Below, piece after piece: positions 28,251-36,792 of a stretch of 64,000 nucleotides of DNA. Made by a program: the position numbers and the translations under genes. This DNA is from Paenibacillus macquariensis (GTDB lineage Bacteria > Bacillota > Bacilli > Paenibacillales > Paenibacillaceae): NCBI RefSeq assembly GCF_900156375.1, contig NZ_FTNK01000009.1, positions 124,001 through 188,000 on the forward strand, given 5' to 3'. Each line of letters starts with the position of its first letter. The first letter of the stretch is position 1. The notes under the pieces were generated by a model. That model ran no database searches, was not told the DNA's origin, and saw nothing but the letters and a program-made list of their open reading frames with translations.

Positions 28251-29321
28251 ATGAATTCAGAACAGCTGTATGATGTAACAATTATTGGTGGCGGCCCAGC
28301 AGGACTTTTTTCTGCTTTCTATAGTGGTTTAAGAGAAATGAAAACAAAAATTATTGAATTCCAACCTTTTTTAGGAGGAAAAGTGCATGTCTATCCAGAG
28401 AAAATGATTTGGGATATAGGGGGACTCCTACCTACTACAGGAGAACGACTGATTGAACAAATAATTCAGCAAGGGACAACATTTGAGCCCGAGGTGGTAT
28501 TAGGTGAAAAAGTGACGTCCATTAACAAAGATGAAGATGGGAACTTTGTTATCCAGACATCTGCAAACCGCCAACATTTGTCCAAAACAGTTATTTTAGC
28601 TGTTGGTGGGGGTATTTTGAACCCAACAAAACTAGAAATTGAAGGCGCTGAACGATTTGAGGTTTCCAATTTGCACTATACAGTGAAATCTCTCGCACGT
28701 TTCAAAGGGAAAACTGTATTGATTTCCGGTGGTGGCAATACGGCTGTTGACTGGGCAAATGAATTGGAACCAATTGCGAAAAAAGTCTATTTGACCTATC
28801 GGAAAGACATGTTGAAGGGACATGAGGCAGAAGTTACGCGCCTATTCAATAGTTCTGTTGAATGTTTATTGAATACATCGATTGAAAAGCTTATTGCCGC
28901 AGATGACCACGAGACCATTGAAAAAGTAGAGTTGCTTAGCAGTGAGAATGGAAATAAGATTCAACTGTCTGTTGATGAAGTGATCATAAATCATGGCTAC
29001 GAACGGGATAAAGAGTTGACGGCGAATAGCGGATTGAATATTGAAATGGCAAATGAATACGGTATTGCCGGTAGTCCCATGAGTGAAACATCTGTGCCAG
29101 GGATCTATGCTGCAGGAGATATTTTGAATCACGAAGGTAAACTTCACTTAATCGCAGGGGCGTTTCAAGATGCGGCAAATGCTGTGAATAAAGCGAAGCA
29201 ATATATTATGCCAGAAGCGTATGGTCATGGGATGGTTTCTTCCCATAATGACGTCTTTAAAGATAAAAATCGTGAATTAGTGAAACATTTGTTTGCAGCG
29301 AAATCTAACCTGTCATCATAA
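28251..29321 (+). CDS. FNR-type flavoprotein, probable siderophore reductase (YcgT/IruO-like)
   Basis: A 356-residue thioredoxin-reductase-like ferredoxin/flavodoxin-NADP(+) reductase. FAD binding is shown by TIIGGGPAGLFSAFY (about 11-25) and NADPH binding by VLISGGGNTAVDWANE (about 157-172). The second FAD motif is GIYAAGDI near the end. There is no CxxC redox motif, which separates it from thioredoxin reductase and fits YumC, YcgT and IruO. IruO reduces ferric hydroxamate siderophores inside S. aureus and YcgT is Fur-regulated in B. subtilis, so iron release from the imported siderophore is the likely role. AAAGGAG precedes the ATG. Confidence 0.88.
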   Translation: MNSEQLYDVTIIGGGPAGLFSAFYSGLREMKTKIIEFQPFLGGKVHVYPEKMIWDIGGLLPTTGERLIEQIIQQGTTFEPEVVLGEKVTSINKDEDGNFVIQTSANRQHLSKTVILAVGGGILNPTKLEIEGAERFEVSNLHYTVKSLARFKGKTVLISGGGNTAVDWANELEPIAKKVYLTYRKDMLKGHEAEVTRLFNSSVECLLNTSIEKLIAADDHETIEKVELLSSENGNKIQLSVDEVIINHGYERDKELTANSGLNIEMANEYGIAGSPMSETSVPGIYAAGDILNHEGKLHLIAGAFQDAANAVNKAKQYIMPEAYGHGMVSSHNDVFKDKNRELVKHLFAAKSNLSS

Positions 29322-29395
29322 AATATTATCATTTTAATACTATTATAGGATGAAAACACCCTCTGGATAGGAGGGCATGCTCTGACGTTCCCATT

Positions 29396-29851
29396 CTATA
29401 ATGAGGTAATGTCACGTAACTTAATCTGCATTTTATCTAATAATTGATCTAACATGAGGCGTTCGGTAGGCGTCAATACAGAAAGCATATGTTCCGCTAC
29501 TTCTCCAACTTCACCCATAAATTTAGAAGTGTGCTGTTCACTCTTCTCCGTTGGTGTTATAAGGAAGCTACGGCGATCTTTCTGATTAAGGGTACGTATG
29601 ACATAATCCTGTTTCTCTAGGCTGTCGAGTATACGAGTAAGCTTGCTGAAGTTCATTCCTGGCAAGGCCTGACCGATTTCCTTGACCATTAGTGGGCCGT
29701 TGTGGGAAAGAATTCGGATGACGTTCGTCTCCTCGGGCGAACATGCCGTTTCATCTTCGAATAACTGCTTCTTTCGACTCATCGTGTCACTTAAGACTAC
29801 AATGAAATCAAGCACCGTTTGTATATGTTGTTGATCCGAGTTCTGTTGCAT
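29396..29851 (-). CDS. MarR family regulator
   Basis: A 151-residue winged-helix protein. The recognition helix and wing lie in VKEIGQALPGMNFSKLTRIL and the following QKDRRSFLITPTEK, the typical MarR D-x-R wing. AAAGGA lies before the ATG. It is divergent from the PTS IIC-like gene at 30204. An imperfect palindrome at 29902-29925 could be its operator. It is convergent with the iron island, so a link to iron control is possible but not shown. Confidence 0.85.
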   Translation of the reverse strand: MQQNSDQQHIQTVLDFIVVLSDTMSRKKQLFEDETACSPEETNVIRILSHNGPLMVKEIGQALPGMNFSKLTRILDSLEKQDYVIRTLNQKDRRSFLITPTEKSEQHTSKFMGEVGEVAEHMLSVLTPTERLMLDQLLDKMQIKLRDITSL

Positions 29852-29901
29852 GGAGTCGTCCTTTCATTCACGATGCTCATCAAAGACTAATCGTATTCAT
29901 T

Positions 29902-29925
29902 TAATATATTATCAATATGATATTA
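29902..29925. promoter_or_regulatory. Imperfect palindrome before the MarR gene
   Basis: TAATAT and ATATTA flank an AT-rich core in a 24-bp element about 50 bp before the MarR start, where an autoregulatory operator would lie. The low complexity makes it weak. Confidence 0.3.
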
Positions 29926-30009
29926 CTTTACATACGAAGTAGTTATTTGTCAATGTGGATCAAGTGGGATGAGTGGATATTTAATATATACACTTGCTGT
30001 TGTCATGGG

Positions 30010-30044
30010 CTCGATCATCTCTGACTAAGATGATCGAGTTTTTT
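30010..30044 (+). terminator. Orphan terminator or leader attenuator before the IIC-like gene
   Basis: CTCGATCATCT pairs perfectly with AGATGATCGAG around a 7-base loop, followed by six T. It lies 160 bp upstream of the PTS-like gene and downstream of no plus-strand gene, so it may end a small RNA or act as an attenuator. The rest of the 350-bp gap (29852-30203) holds promoter-like AT-rich sequence only. Confidence 0.75.
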
Positions 30045-30203
30045 GCATTTTACTACTGACCAATCCGCGCATGATGAGCTTCACTTTTTTCATCATATCT
30101 ATTGTTATTCAGAGCGACGTCAGTATAATGAGGTAATACGGTGATTAGCTAAAGTGATAGAGTGTATTGAAAGTACATAAGCAGCCAAATGAGGGGTAGA
30201 CAA

Positions 30204-31781
30204 ATGAAACGTATAGCAATTATAGGTAGCAGTGGCGGGAATTTATTTAATCTGGGGGGCAAAGACCCCGAGAAGTTAATTGGAGAAATCGTTACACAAA
30301 GTAAGAGTGCAGGCCTAGAGATTGGCATGGTGCAATTTATTGCAGCAGCGGAATCGATGGACATAGCAAAAGAGAGTACGACAGCAGCATTATATGGATG
30401 GGATTCGGGAGAGAATCGTCTTAGAAATCTTTCCGAGGGATTATTGAAAGATACGAACGAGGCAGCAGTAGGCGTTGATGCTGAAATCGCAGCCCTTATC
30501 CGTTCTGGTCTCATTGATGGCGTAATTGCGATGAGTGCTGACCCTAATGATGCGAATAAACAAACCATAATAGCGGCGGCAGAGAAAGGGATACCACTTG
30601 TGGGTACAGGGGGAACATCGATGGCTCTGATTAGTTCCAAAGGTGCGAACGTGATTGCGGCATCGGGAACGACAGGAACCACGAACCGTACAAGAGCGGT
30701 ATCCTTTATACAATCGTTGTGTAAATATTGGGGAATGAAATATTACCCTATTCTTGGTTCCTCACTATCATCACAAGCTTCAGCATCCAGCAAGCCTTGG
30801 AAGAACATCAATCTCAAAGGGATTATGCAATCGTCTTTGCCTGGGTTCATTGCGATGGCTATTGTACTTGCGTTTAGCCAAATTCCTATGTTTAAAGGAT
30901 TAAGTGAAGTATTCGATATTATGCTCAAAGCATTACCAGTTGTTCTAGCGGTCATTGCCGCGAAGCAAATCTCTGATCTAGATGAAGTGTCCATTGTTGC
31001 GGGTGTTATTGCAGGGGCACTTTCAATTGAGGGAGGTATCATAGGCGGGATTATTGGTGGTATCGGGGCAGGACTTCTTGTTCAGTACTTGTTCGTCAAA
31101 TGTGTGCAGTGGCGTTTCCCGATGACGACGGTAAATATTGTGGCTGGTGGTCTAGCAGGTCTCATATCTGGGCTTATCGTCTACTTCTTGATTGCTCCAT
31201 TTGCACTACAGTTGGGTGAGTTCATTAAGGATATCATTAACATGGCTATATCATTCAATCCAATTATAGCGGGAATTATTGCGGGTCTCTTGATCTGGCC
31301 GGCCATTCTTGGGGGTGTATATCATGCCGCTATTCTACCCATCGTGCTCCTTGAGATGGAGAAGACGGGGAATAGTTTCTTGGGTGCTATTGATATGGTT
31401 GGGTTGGTGATGGTATCGGCAGGTATTACTTTAGCTAATATCATTGCCCCTAGAGACCGAGGAGAAGCGGCAGTAGCTACACCAGGTTTCTTAATTAATA
31501 TGGGATTCGGAACTTTTGTTGAGGCGGCCTACCCATTCATGTTTTCTAATAAAATGGTCTTTGCAGGGGCGATTGTTGCTTCTGGTGTAGGAGGGGGACT
31601 TGTGGGCGTATTTAACGTTCGAGGTACCGCTTATGTTCCTTCATTTATGGGGCCATTGTTATCTAATAACTGGATTGGATTTACCATCTCGATGTTGGTT
31701 GCCTTGCTTCTAGCCCTACTTATTACGTTGGTAGCTAACAAAACAGTCAAGAACCAGAATCAAATAAAGAAGAATATATAG
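30204..31781 (+). CDS. PTS IIC-like membrane protein with N-terminal cytoplasmic domain
   Basis: A 525-residue protein. The first 185 residues are a soluble Rossmann-like domain with a Gly-rich start (IGSSGGNLFNLGG) and a second Gly/Thr-rich stretch (VGTGGTSMALISSKGA). The rest is a PTS_EIIC_2-type membrane domain with about 9-10 segments, including a GIIGGIIGGIGAGL motif. There is no IIA or IIB domain and none is nearby. ATG 30204 with GAGGGG is preferred over 30189. A terminator follows. The substrate is unknown, and transport with phosphorylation would need partner proteins encoded elsewhere. Confidence 0.75.
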   Translation: MKRIAIIGSSGGNLFNLGGKDPEKLIGEIVTQSKSAGLEIGMVQFIAAAESMDIAKESTTAALYGWDSGENRLRNLSEGLLKDTNEAAVGVDAEIAALIRSGLIDGVIAMSADPNDANKQTIIAAAEKGIPLVGTGGTSMALISSKGANVIAASGTTGTTNRTRAVSFIQSLCKYWGMKYYPILGSSLSSQASASSKPWKNINLKGIMQSSLPGFIAMAIVLAFSQIPMFKGLSEVFDIMLKALPVVLAVIAAKQISDLDEVSIVAGVIAGALSIEGGIIGGIIGGIGAGLLVQYLFVKCVQWRFPMTTVNIVAGGLAGLISGLIVYFLIAPFALQLGEFIKDIINMAISFNPIIAGIIAGLLIWPAILGGVYHAAILPIVLLEMEKTGNSFLGAIDMVGLVMVSAGITLANIIAPRDRGEAAVATPGFLINMGFGTFVEAAYPFMFSNKMVFAGAIVASGVGGGLVGVFNVRGTAYVPSFMGPLLSNNWIGFTISMLVALLLALLITLVANKTVKNQNQIKKNI

Positions 31782-31814
31782 TTGAAATGATTCATAACAG
31801 AATCGATAATCCCG

Positions 31815-31858
31815 GTCGCACTTGGTTTGACATTCCGTCATTCGAGTGCGACTCTTTT
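31815..31858 (+). terminator. Terminator after the IIC-like gene
   Basis: GTCGCACT and AGTGCGAC form an 8-bp stem with a long loop that can itself pair, then CTCTTTT. Confidence 0.65.
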
Positions 31859-31976
31859 AGTTGTCCTGCCTCACATGTATCTAGGTTGTTAAACACGCCG
31901 CGCTAAAGAAGGAAATATATACATATGGCAAGAATCTAACTAATTCTATTCATTATTCCGATGATAATAGTCTAAG

Positions 31977-32008
31977 GACATAAGACATAAGACATAAGAC
32001 ATAGGACA
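31977..32008 (+). repeat. Heptanucleotide tandem repeat (GACATAA x4) before a sensor kinase
   Basis: Three exact GACATAA copies, then GACATAG and a partial GACA, lie 15 bp before the kinase start, between its likely promoter and its ribosome binding site AAAAGGA. Copy-number slippage would change spacing in 7-bp steps. Confidence 0.85.
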
Positions 32009-32022
32009 AAAGGACTGAGTAT

Positions 32023-33333
32023 ATGAGATTTAACAGTTTATATTCGAATAAGAGAATTGTTTATTTCATTGTTGTTTCATGTATTGTGCTAAGTGCTCTG
32101 ATGAGCGTCAAACTATTGATATCTTATTATTGGATTGGTAAATCAGCGCAAACCACGCTTGCTAAGCAATATATAGAAATAGCTAAAGATATTGCAGAAG
32201 GTTTAGATAAAGATGTGTACCAGAATTTTCTAGTGTCTAAACAAGACGATGAGAATCGTAAACAAATAAAACAGTATTTAGAAGAATACCACAAACGAAT
32301 CAAAGCTTTATATGTATATGTATTAATGCTTGATGATTCAGATATTTCAAAAGTCATGGTGTCAGCAATTCCTCCAAATACGGCTGATTTACCCATAGCA
32401 GAGCCCTGTACAGTTCCTGTTGCTCAAGTAAGGCAGGCTAAGAAAGGACAGAGCTATTATACACATATTATAAAAGATGAACATCATGGTTCTTACTTAT
32501 CGGTCGGAGTACCATTGTACAGTAATGAAGGGAATATGCTTGGTGTTGTCGCTATTGATGTTGGGGTTAAGGAGTTAAAGCAAGTATTTGACCAAGTTCT
32601 TAAGAGTAATCTCTTCATATTTGTCATTGATATTTTATTTGCTGTTGTACTATTACTTGTTGCGTACTTCTTATACCAGTGGTATAAACTTCGTTTGAAA
32701 CAGGATTTGAAAGAATCAGAAAAAATGTATATCTCAGAGCTTAGAAGAGTAACAGATGCCATTAAATCAAGTAGACATGATATGCTCAATCATCTTCAGG
32801 TTCTAAGCGGATTAATGGACATGCAGTTGCATGAAAAAGCGAGAAATTATCTAAAACAACTTGCTATTGAATCCAAAATGGTAGATATGTCGTTACGTAT
32901 CAAAAATCCAATTTTGATGGTTATTTTTCAAAGTAAGTGGGAATTTGCCCAATCTAAAGGGATACCTATGTACTTCGAGACGAATGAGCATGACTATAGT
33001 AGGTTGGAGTCTATGGACTTGGCTAGAATTTACGCTAATCTTTTGGATAATGCGATTGAAGCAACGACGGCTTATATGGGTGACCAACCTAAACAGATCC
33101 GCGTTATTTGTAACACAGTTGGAGAGAAATACGTATTTGCAGTGGAGAACACGGCTCATCTTACGGCTAAAGAGCAAAAGTGTCTATTTCAAAATGGCTA
33201 TACAACAAAGAAAAATACAGATGAACTAAGCGGTAATGGATTAATGATTATTAAAAGAACTGTTGAAATATATAAGGGTGATATTTATTTTCAGTATGAC
33301 AAGGATATGGTTACGATTAAGATAACGATTTAG
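32023..33333 (+). CDS. Orphan sensor histidine kinase, CitA/DcuS (SpoOB-type) class
   Basis: A 436-residue membrane kinase. Membrane segment 1 is at about residues 8-35. An extracytoplasmic sensing region (about 40-190), probably Cache/PAS-like, is followed by segment 2 at about 195-222. The H-box SRHDMLNHLQVLSGL has its His at about 251, in the SpoOB-like helical dimerisation style. The ATP-binding domain shows the N-box NLLDNAIEA and G-box SGNGLMIIKR. No response regulator is encoded next to it, unlike CitAB or DcuSR. The GACATAA repeat precedes the start. The sensed ligand may be a carboxylate, by family analogy only. Confidence 0.85.
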   Translation: MRFNSLYSNKRIVYFIVVSCIVLSALMSVKLLISYYWIGKSAQTTLAKQYIEIAKDIAEGLDKDVYQNFLVSKQDDENRKQIKQYLEEYHKRIKALYVYVLMLDDSDISKVMVSAIPPNTADLPIAEPCTVPVAQVRQAKKGQSYYTHIIKDEHHGSYLSVGVPLYSNEGNMLGVVAIDVGVKELKQVFDQVLKSNLFIFVIDILFAVVLLLVAYFLYQWYKLRLKQDLKESEKMYISELRRVTDAIKSSRHDMLNHLQVLSGLMDMQLHEKARNYLKQLAIESKMVDMSLRIKNPILMVIFQSKWEFAQSKGIPMYFETNEHDYSRLESMDLARIYANLLDNAIEATTAYMGDQPKQIRVICNTVGEKYVFAVENTAHLTAKEQKCLFQNGYTTKKNTDELSGNGLMIIKRTVEIYKGDIYFQYDKDMVTIKITI

Positions 33334-33388
33334 GGAATAGATATCAGAATAAATATCGCATTTATGATGTAGTCTCTATATAAAAAGA

Positions 33389-33420
33389 AAAGACTTCCTG
33401 AAATTTCAGGAAGTCTATTT
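33389..33420. terminator. Terminator after the sensor kinase
   Basis: AGACTTCCTGAAA and TTTCAGGAAGTCT form a perfect 13-bp hairpin with A-run and T-run on the two sides. Confidence 0.85.
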
Positions 33421-33555
33421 AAGCGTTCAAGGTTTACTTGAAAAGATGCAGAGGGATCTGTACTTTTCGGTAACATTCGCTAAAGTTAAACTCATAAGTA
33501 GGGCAGTGATATAATCTTTACGCTGGACATTATGAAATTTGTGGAGGATCTTATC

Positions 33556-34038
33556 ATGAAGATAGAATTAGAACTAGTTTCGGTTGAAGATAAACAAATA
33601 CTACTAAATATTATGCAGTTCTATATTTACGAATTCAGCAAATACATGAATATTATTAGGTTAGAAGAAGATGGTCTTTACGCACCATTTGATCTTGATG
33701 AATACTGGACAAATCCGAGTAAGCATCCATTTTTTATAAAAGTCGATGAAGAATTTGCAGGGTTTGTGCTGGTGAATTCTGATGAGTCGTCCGTTAACAG
33801 CATTGCAGAGTTTTTCGTAATGAGAAAGTTCGTGGGCAGAGGTGTAGGGAGAACGGTAGCCAATAGCATATTTGATATGTACCAAGGGGAATGGGTCGTT
33901 ACACAATCGGAAAAGAATTACCCAGCACAGGCTTTTTGGAGAAGTACAATTTCTAAATATACAGCAGGAAATTTCAGTGAGCGATACGACGAACGTAGAA
34001 GGTCGGTTCAACAATTTATATCAAAGAAACCACAGTAG
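33556..34038 (+). CDS. GNAT family N-acetyltransferase
   Basis: A 160-residue protein with a GNAT fold. The acetyl-CoA-binding motif A is in RKFVGRGVGRTVANSIFD, containing the R/Q-x-x-G-x-G/A form (VGRGVGR), after the beta-4 strand SIAEFFVM. The ATG at 33556 with GGAGG 9 nt upstream is preferred over the one at 33532. It is followed 26 bp later by a WYL regulator and may be co-transcribed with it. The acceptor substrate is unknown. Confidence 0.85.
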   Translation: MKIELELVSVEDKQILLNIMQFYIYEFSKYMNIIRLEEDGLYAPFDLDEYWTNPSKHPFFIKVDEEFAGFVLVNSDESSVNSIAEFFVMRKFVGRGVGRTVANSIFDMYQGEWVVTQSEKNYPAQAFWRSTISKYTAGNFSERYDERRRSVQQFISKKPQ

Positions 34039-34064
34039 AATTTCTGGAGGAGGGTGCAGTAGGT

Positions 34065-35012
34065 ATGAACAAAACGGATCGGTTGTTAGCCATCGTACTT
34101 GAACTGCAACGTAAAGGGGTTAGAAGAGCTGAGGATCTTGCGGCAAAGTTCGAGACGAGTACGAGGACGATATATCGGGATATTCAAGCCTTAAGTGAGG
34201 CAGGAGTTCCTATAATAGGTGCACCCGGGTTAGGATATTCTTTGATGGAGGGGTATTTCTTACCCCCGGTGAGCTTCACAGCGGAAGAAGCGGTAGCGTT
34301 GTTGATTGGCGGGGACTTTGTCGAGCAGAAATTTGATGTTGAATATGGTGCCAAGGCGCAAAGTGCCAGTGGGAAAATCGAAGCCATATTACCAGAGAGT
34401 GTTCGTAGAGAAACGTCCCGAGTGCGCTCGACCATTAGATTGCTTGCCACAAATGATATGCGAGTGGGGGTACGAGAGAAACAATACATAGAACCCTTGC
34501 GTCGAGCGATATTGGAAGAGCGGAAGGTGAGATTCCATTACTCGAAGAACATGCCTGAAGCCGATGGAAATCGTCATAGCGTCCGTGATGTTGCTCCTTA
34601 TGGACTTGTGATTGTTCATGGTTCATGGACATTGATTGCGCAATGTGATTTGCGGCAAGATCTTCGCCAATTCCGATTATCTCGGATGAATGATTTGAGT
34701 GTTCTAGAAGACCGATTCACATATCCGGTTGATTTCAATTTGCATAATCATAGGCCTGCGGAAGATCGACATGTACTCGTGCGTATTCAAGCAAATCCGG
34801 ACATCGCGGATAAAGTGAAGGGATCGAGCAACTATTACATGGAATCATTTGAAGATCATGAGGATGGTCTGTATGTTACGTGTCGTGTCCGTCAGCCCGA
34901 AGAATTACTGCAATGGGTGTTAGGATGGGGAGCGGACGTTGTCGTATTGGAGCCTGAATCGCTTAGGGATCGGGTTCGTGAAGAAGCTGAGAAGATGGTT
35001 AGACGCTACTGA
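34065..35012 (+). CDS. WYL-domain HTH regulator (YafY/DeoR-like)
   Basis: A 315-residue protein. An N-terminal HTH_11 is seen in EDLAAKFETSTRTIYRDIQA (about 22-41). A WYL domain (about 140-210) shows VRFHYSKN, the YGLVIVHGSWTLIAQC block and QFRLSRM. A WCX C-terminal extension follows. WYL proteins sense nucleotides or other ligands and mostly act as repressors or activators. GGAGGAGGG lies upstream. It is located before a DinB-family gene that it may regulate. Another WYL regulator occurs at 42671. Confidence 0.88.
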   Translation: MNKTDRLLAIVLELQRKGVRRAEDLAAKFETSTRTIYRDIQALSEAGVPIIGAPGLGYSLMEGYFLPPVSFTAEEAVALLIGGDFVEQKFDVEYGAKAQSASGKIEAILPESVRRETSRVRSTIRLLATNDMRVGVREKQYIEPLRRAILEERKVRFHYSKNMPEADGNRHSVRDVAPYGLVIVHGSWTLIAQCDLRQDLRQFRLSRMNDLSVLEDRFTYPVDFNLHNHRPAEDRHVLVRIQANPDIADKVKGSSNYYMESFEDHEDGLYVTCRVRQPEELLQWVLGWGADVVVLEPESLRDRVREEAEKMVRRY

Positions 35013-35078
35013 CATACTGTTGTCAGTAGCACTTCTGTATAGTGAGACTATATTGATGAGAAGGAGTTAACTACACAT

Positions 35079-35606
35079 ATGAATACAACGGAAGCTTTGG
35101 CGCATTTTGAAGAAAGCGCGAATTATTACCTGCAAGAATTGAATGGTTATAGTATAGAGCAGTTGGTAAGTCAACCGGGTGAGAACGAGTGGTCGATGGG
35201 GCAAATGATTCAACATCTGATTAACTCTTCGATTAATATGTCTCTTCGTAATATTGATTATTGCTTGACGCAAGATGACAATTCTGTTGTTTCCACAGGG
35301 GAGAAAACAGAAGCGGGGCAAGCGCTAATGGATCAGGGCGGTTTCCCACCTATACGTATTCAGGTCCCAGCTTCACCGCAATATACACCTGGACAACCGG
35401 AAAGTAAAGAACAGCTTGTCCAAGGGCTGAACACTGTGATAAGTAGGATGAAAGAGGTAGAATCAACGCTTGAACAAGCGCCCCTGCACAATACCATTGC
35501 CCATCCTCGATTCGGTGGGTTAAATGCGAAAGAATGGTTTATGCTCGTTGAGATGCACTTCCGTCACCATTTACTACAATGGGACCGTTTGAAACAAAGT
35601 TTGTAA
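35079..35606 (+). CDS. DinB-family / DUF664-like protein
   Basis: A 175-residue four-helix bundle of the DinB/YfiT type. The metal-binding histidines lie in MGQMIQHLINSS (about 46) and EMHFRHHLLQWDRL (about 158-167). AAGGAG precedes the ATG. Members are metal-dependent thiol-S-transferases or hydrolases, such as bacillithiol S-transferase BstA in Firmicutes, and bacillithiol transfer is plausible here. It follows the WYL regulator by 66 bp and is followed by a strong terminator. Confidence 0.85.
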   Translation: MNTTEALAHFEESANYYLQELNGYSIEQLVSQPGENEWSMGQMIQHLINSSINMSLRNIDYCLTQDDNSVVSTGEKTEAGQALMDQGGFPPIRIQVPASPQYTPGQPESKEQLVQGLNTVISRMKEVESTLEQAPLHNTIAHPRFGGLNAKEWFMLVEMHFRHHLLQWDRLKQSL

Positions 35607-35635
35607 GCATACACATATGTCCCTCGCGAAACATA

Positions 35636-35665
35636 CCCCATTCGATTACGAATGGGGCTTCTTTT
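35636..35665 (+). terminator. Terminator after the DinB-like gene
   Basis: CCCCATTCG pairs with CGAATGGGG around a 4-base loop, then CTTCTTTT. Confidence 0.88.
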
Positions 35666-35872
35666 AATTATTCTTATTTCTTCGTATCCAATTTCAAGAG
35701 TGCAGGACTGTCGATAAAAGTAGCTGTATTGAAGAGTAAGTGACTTGGTAGGGTGAGGTTTATACCATAATGAAACTATGATTCAAAATAGAAAATACTG
35801 GGTTAAATCAATACTATGAGTGCATTAATTGTTAACGGTTATTAAAAAAATTAGAACGAGGAGATGTTAATT

Positions 35873-36577
35873 ATGAACAAAATAACAAAGAAAACCGTAT
35901 TTGTATGGACAACCGCATTAGGTTTAACTTTTTCGTCAATGGGAATGGTATCTGCTAGTAGTATTAATGATATTAAAGGTCACTGGGCAGAGGGTGTCAT
36001 TACAAGTTGGAATGAGCGAGACTTAGTATCTGGGTATGAAGATGGAACATTTCGACCAGAAGATAAGGTGAACCGTGAGGAGTTTACCGCATTGGTGAAT
36101 AGGTCATTTGGTTTAATGGGAGCGCAAACCGTTGGATTCGCAGATGTGAAACAGACGGACTGGTCGTATGAAGATATAGGGGTTGCAAAGAAAGCTGGAT
36201 ATGTCTCAGGATACCCCGATGGAACATTTAGGCCTAAGAATGAAATGACTCGTCAAGAAGTGGCGGTGATTATTGCGAATCTATTAGATTTGAATCAATC
36301 AGGTACAGTTGAATCACTTGCAGATGGGAAAGGTATTGCTGCTTGGAGTAAGAGAGCTATTAGTGCAGTCATAGATAACGAAATTATGGCGGGATACCCT
36401 AATGGAACATTTGGACCAGTGCGATCAACTACACGAGCTGAAGCTATTGCTATCATTGACAAAGCGCTATTTTTCAAAACTCAACGAGACCATTTAGCTC
36501 CAGGACCAGCACTAGTAACAACACCGGCACCAACAACGCCAAACACCAACAGCACCATCCCAACCAACGCTAAGTAA
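35873..36577 (+). CDS. Small SLH-domain surface protein
   Basis: A 234-residue secreted protein. A signal peptide ends near SASSIN (about 26) and three SLH repeats follow (about 30-75, 90-140 and 145-200), with landmarks GHWAEGVI, RPEDKVNREEFTAL, RPKNEMTRQEVAV and TTRAEAIAI. It ends in a short Pro/Thr-rich tail. It has no domain other than SLH, so it may cover the surface or act as a wall-polymer-binding scaffold. The second ATG (35873) has GAGGAG at proper spacing. The SLH gene at the left end of the window is unrelated in its other domains. Confidence 0.88.
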   Translation: MNKITKKTVFVWTTALGLTFSSMGMVSASSINDIKGHWAEGVITSWNERDLVSGYEDGTFRPEDKVNREEFTALVNRSFGLMGAQTVGFADVKQTDWSYEDIGVAKKAGYVSGYPDGTFRPKNEMTRQEVAVIIANLLDLNQSGTVESLADGKGIAAWSKRAISAVIDNEIMAGYPNGTFGPVRSTTRAEAIAIIDKALFFKTQRDHLAPGPALVTTPAPTTPNTNSTIPTNAK

Positions 36578-36792
36578 AGTTAAGGTAGCGCCTGGGCGGG
36601 ATTTCAAGATAAACCCTCCATCAAGAGGAGTGCTTCCGATAGAACTAGAATATGCCTACGTATAAAGAGGAATAGAGCTTTTAGAAGTGGATTCTAGAGG
36701 TTCTTTTTTCTGTTATTTAATTTCGTGGTGTAAAATAGACTTCATCAGTGCACTCGAATTTAACTATTCAGCAATTGAAAAGGAGGATTATG

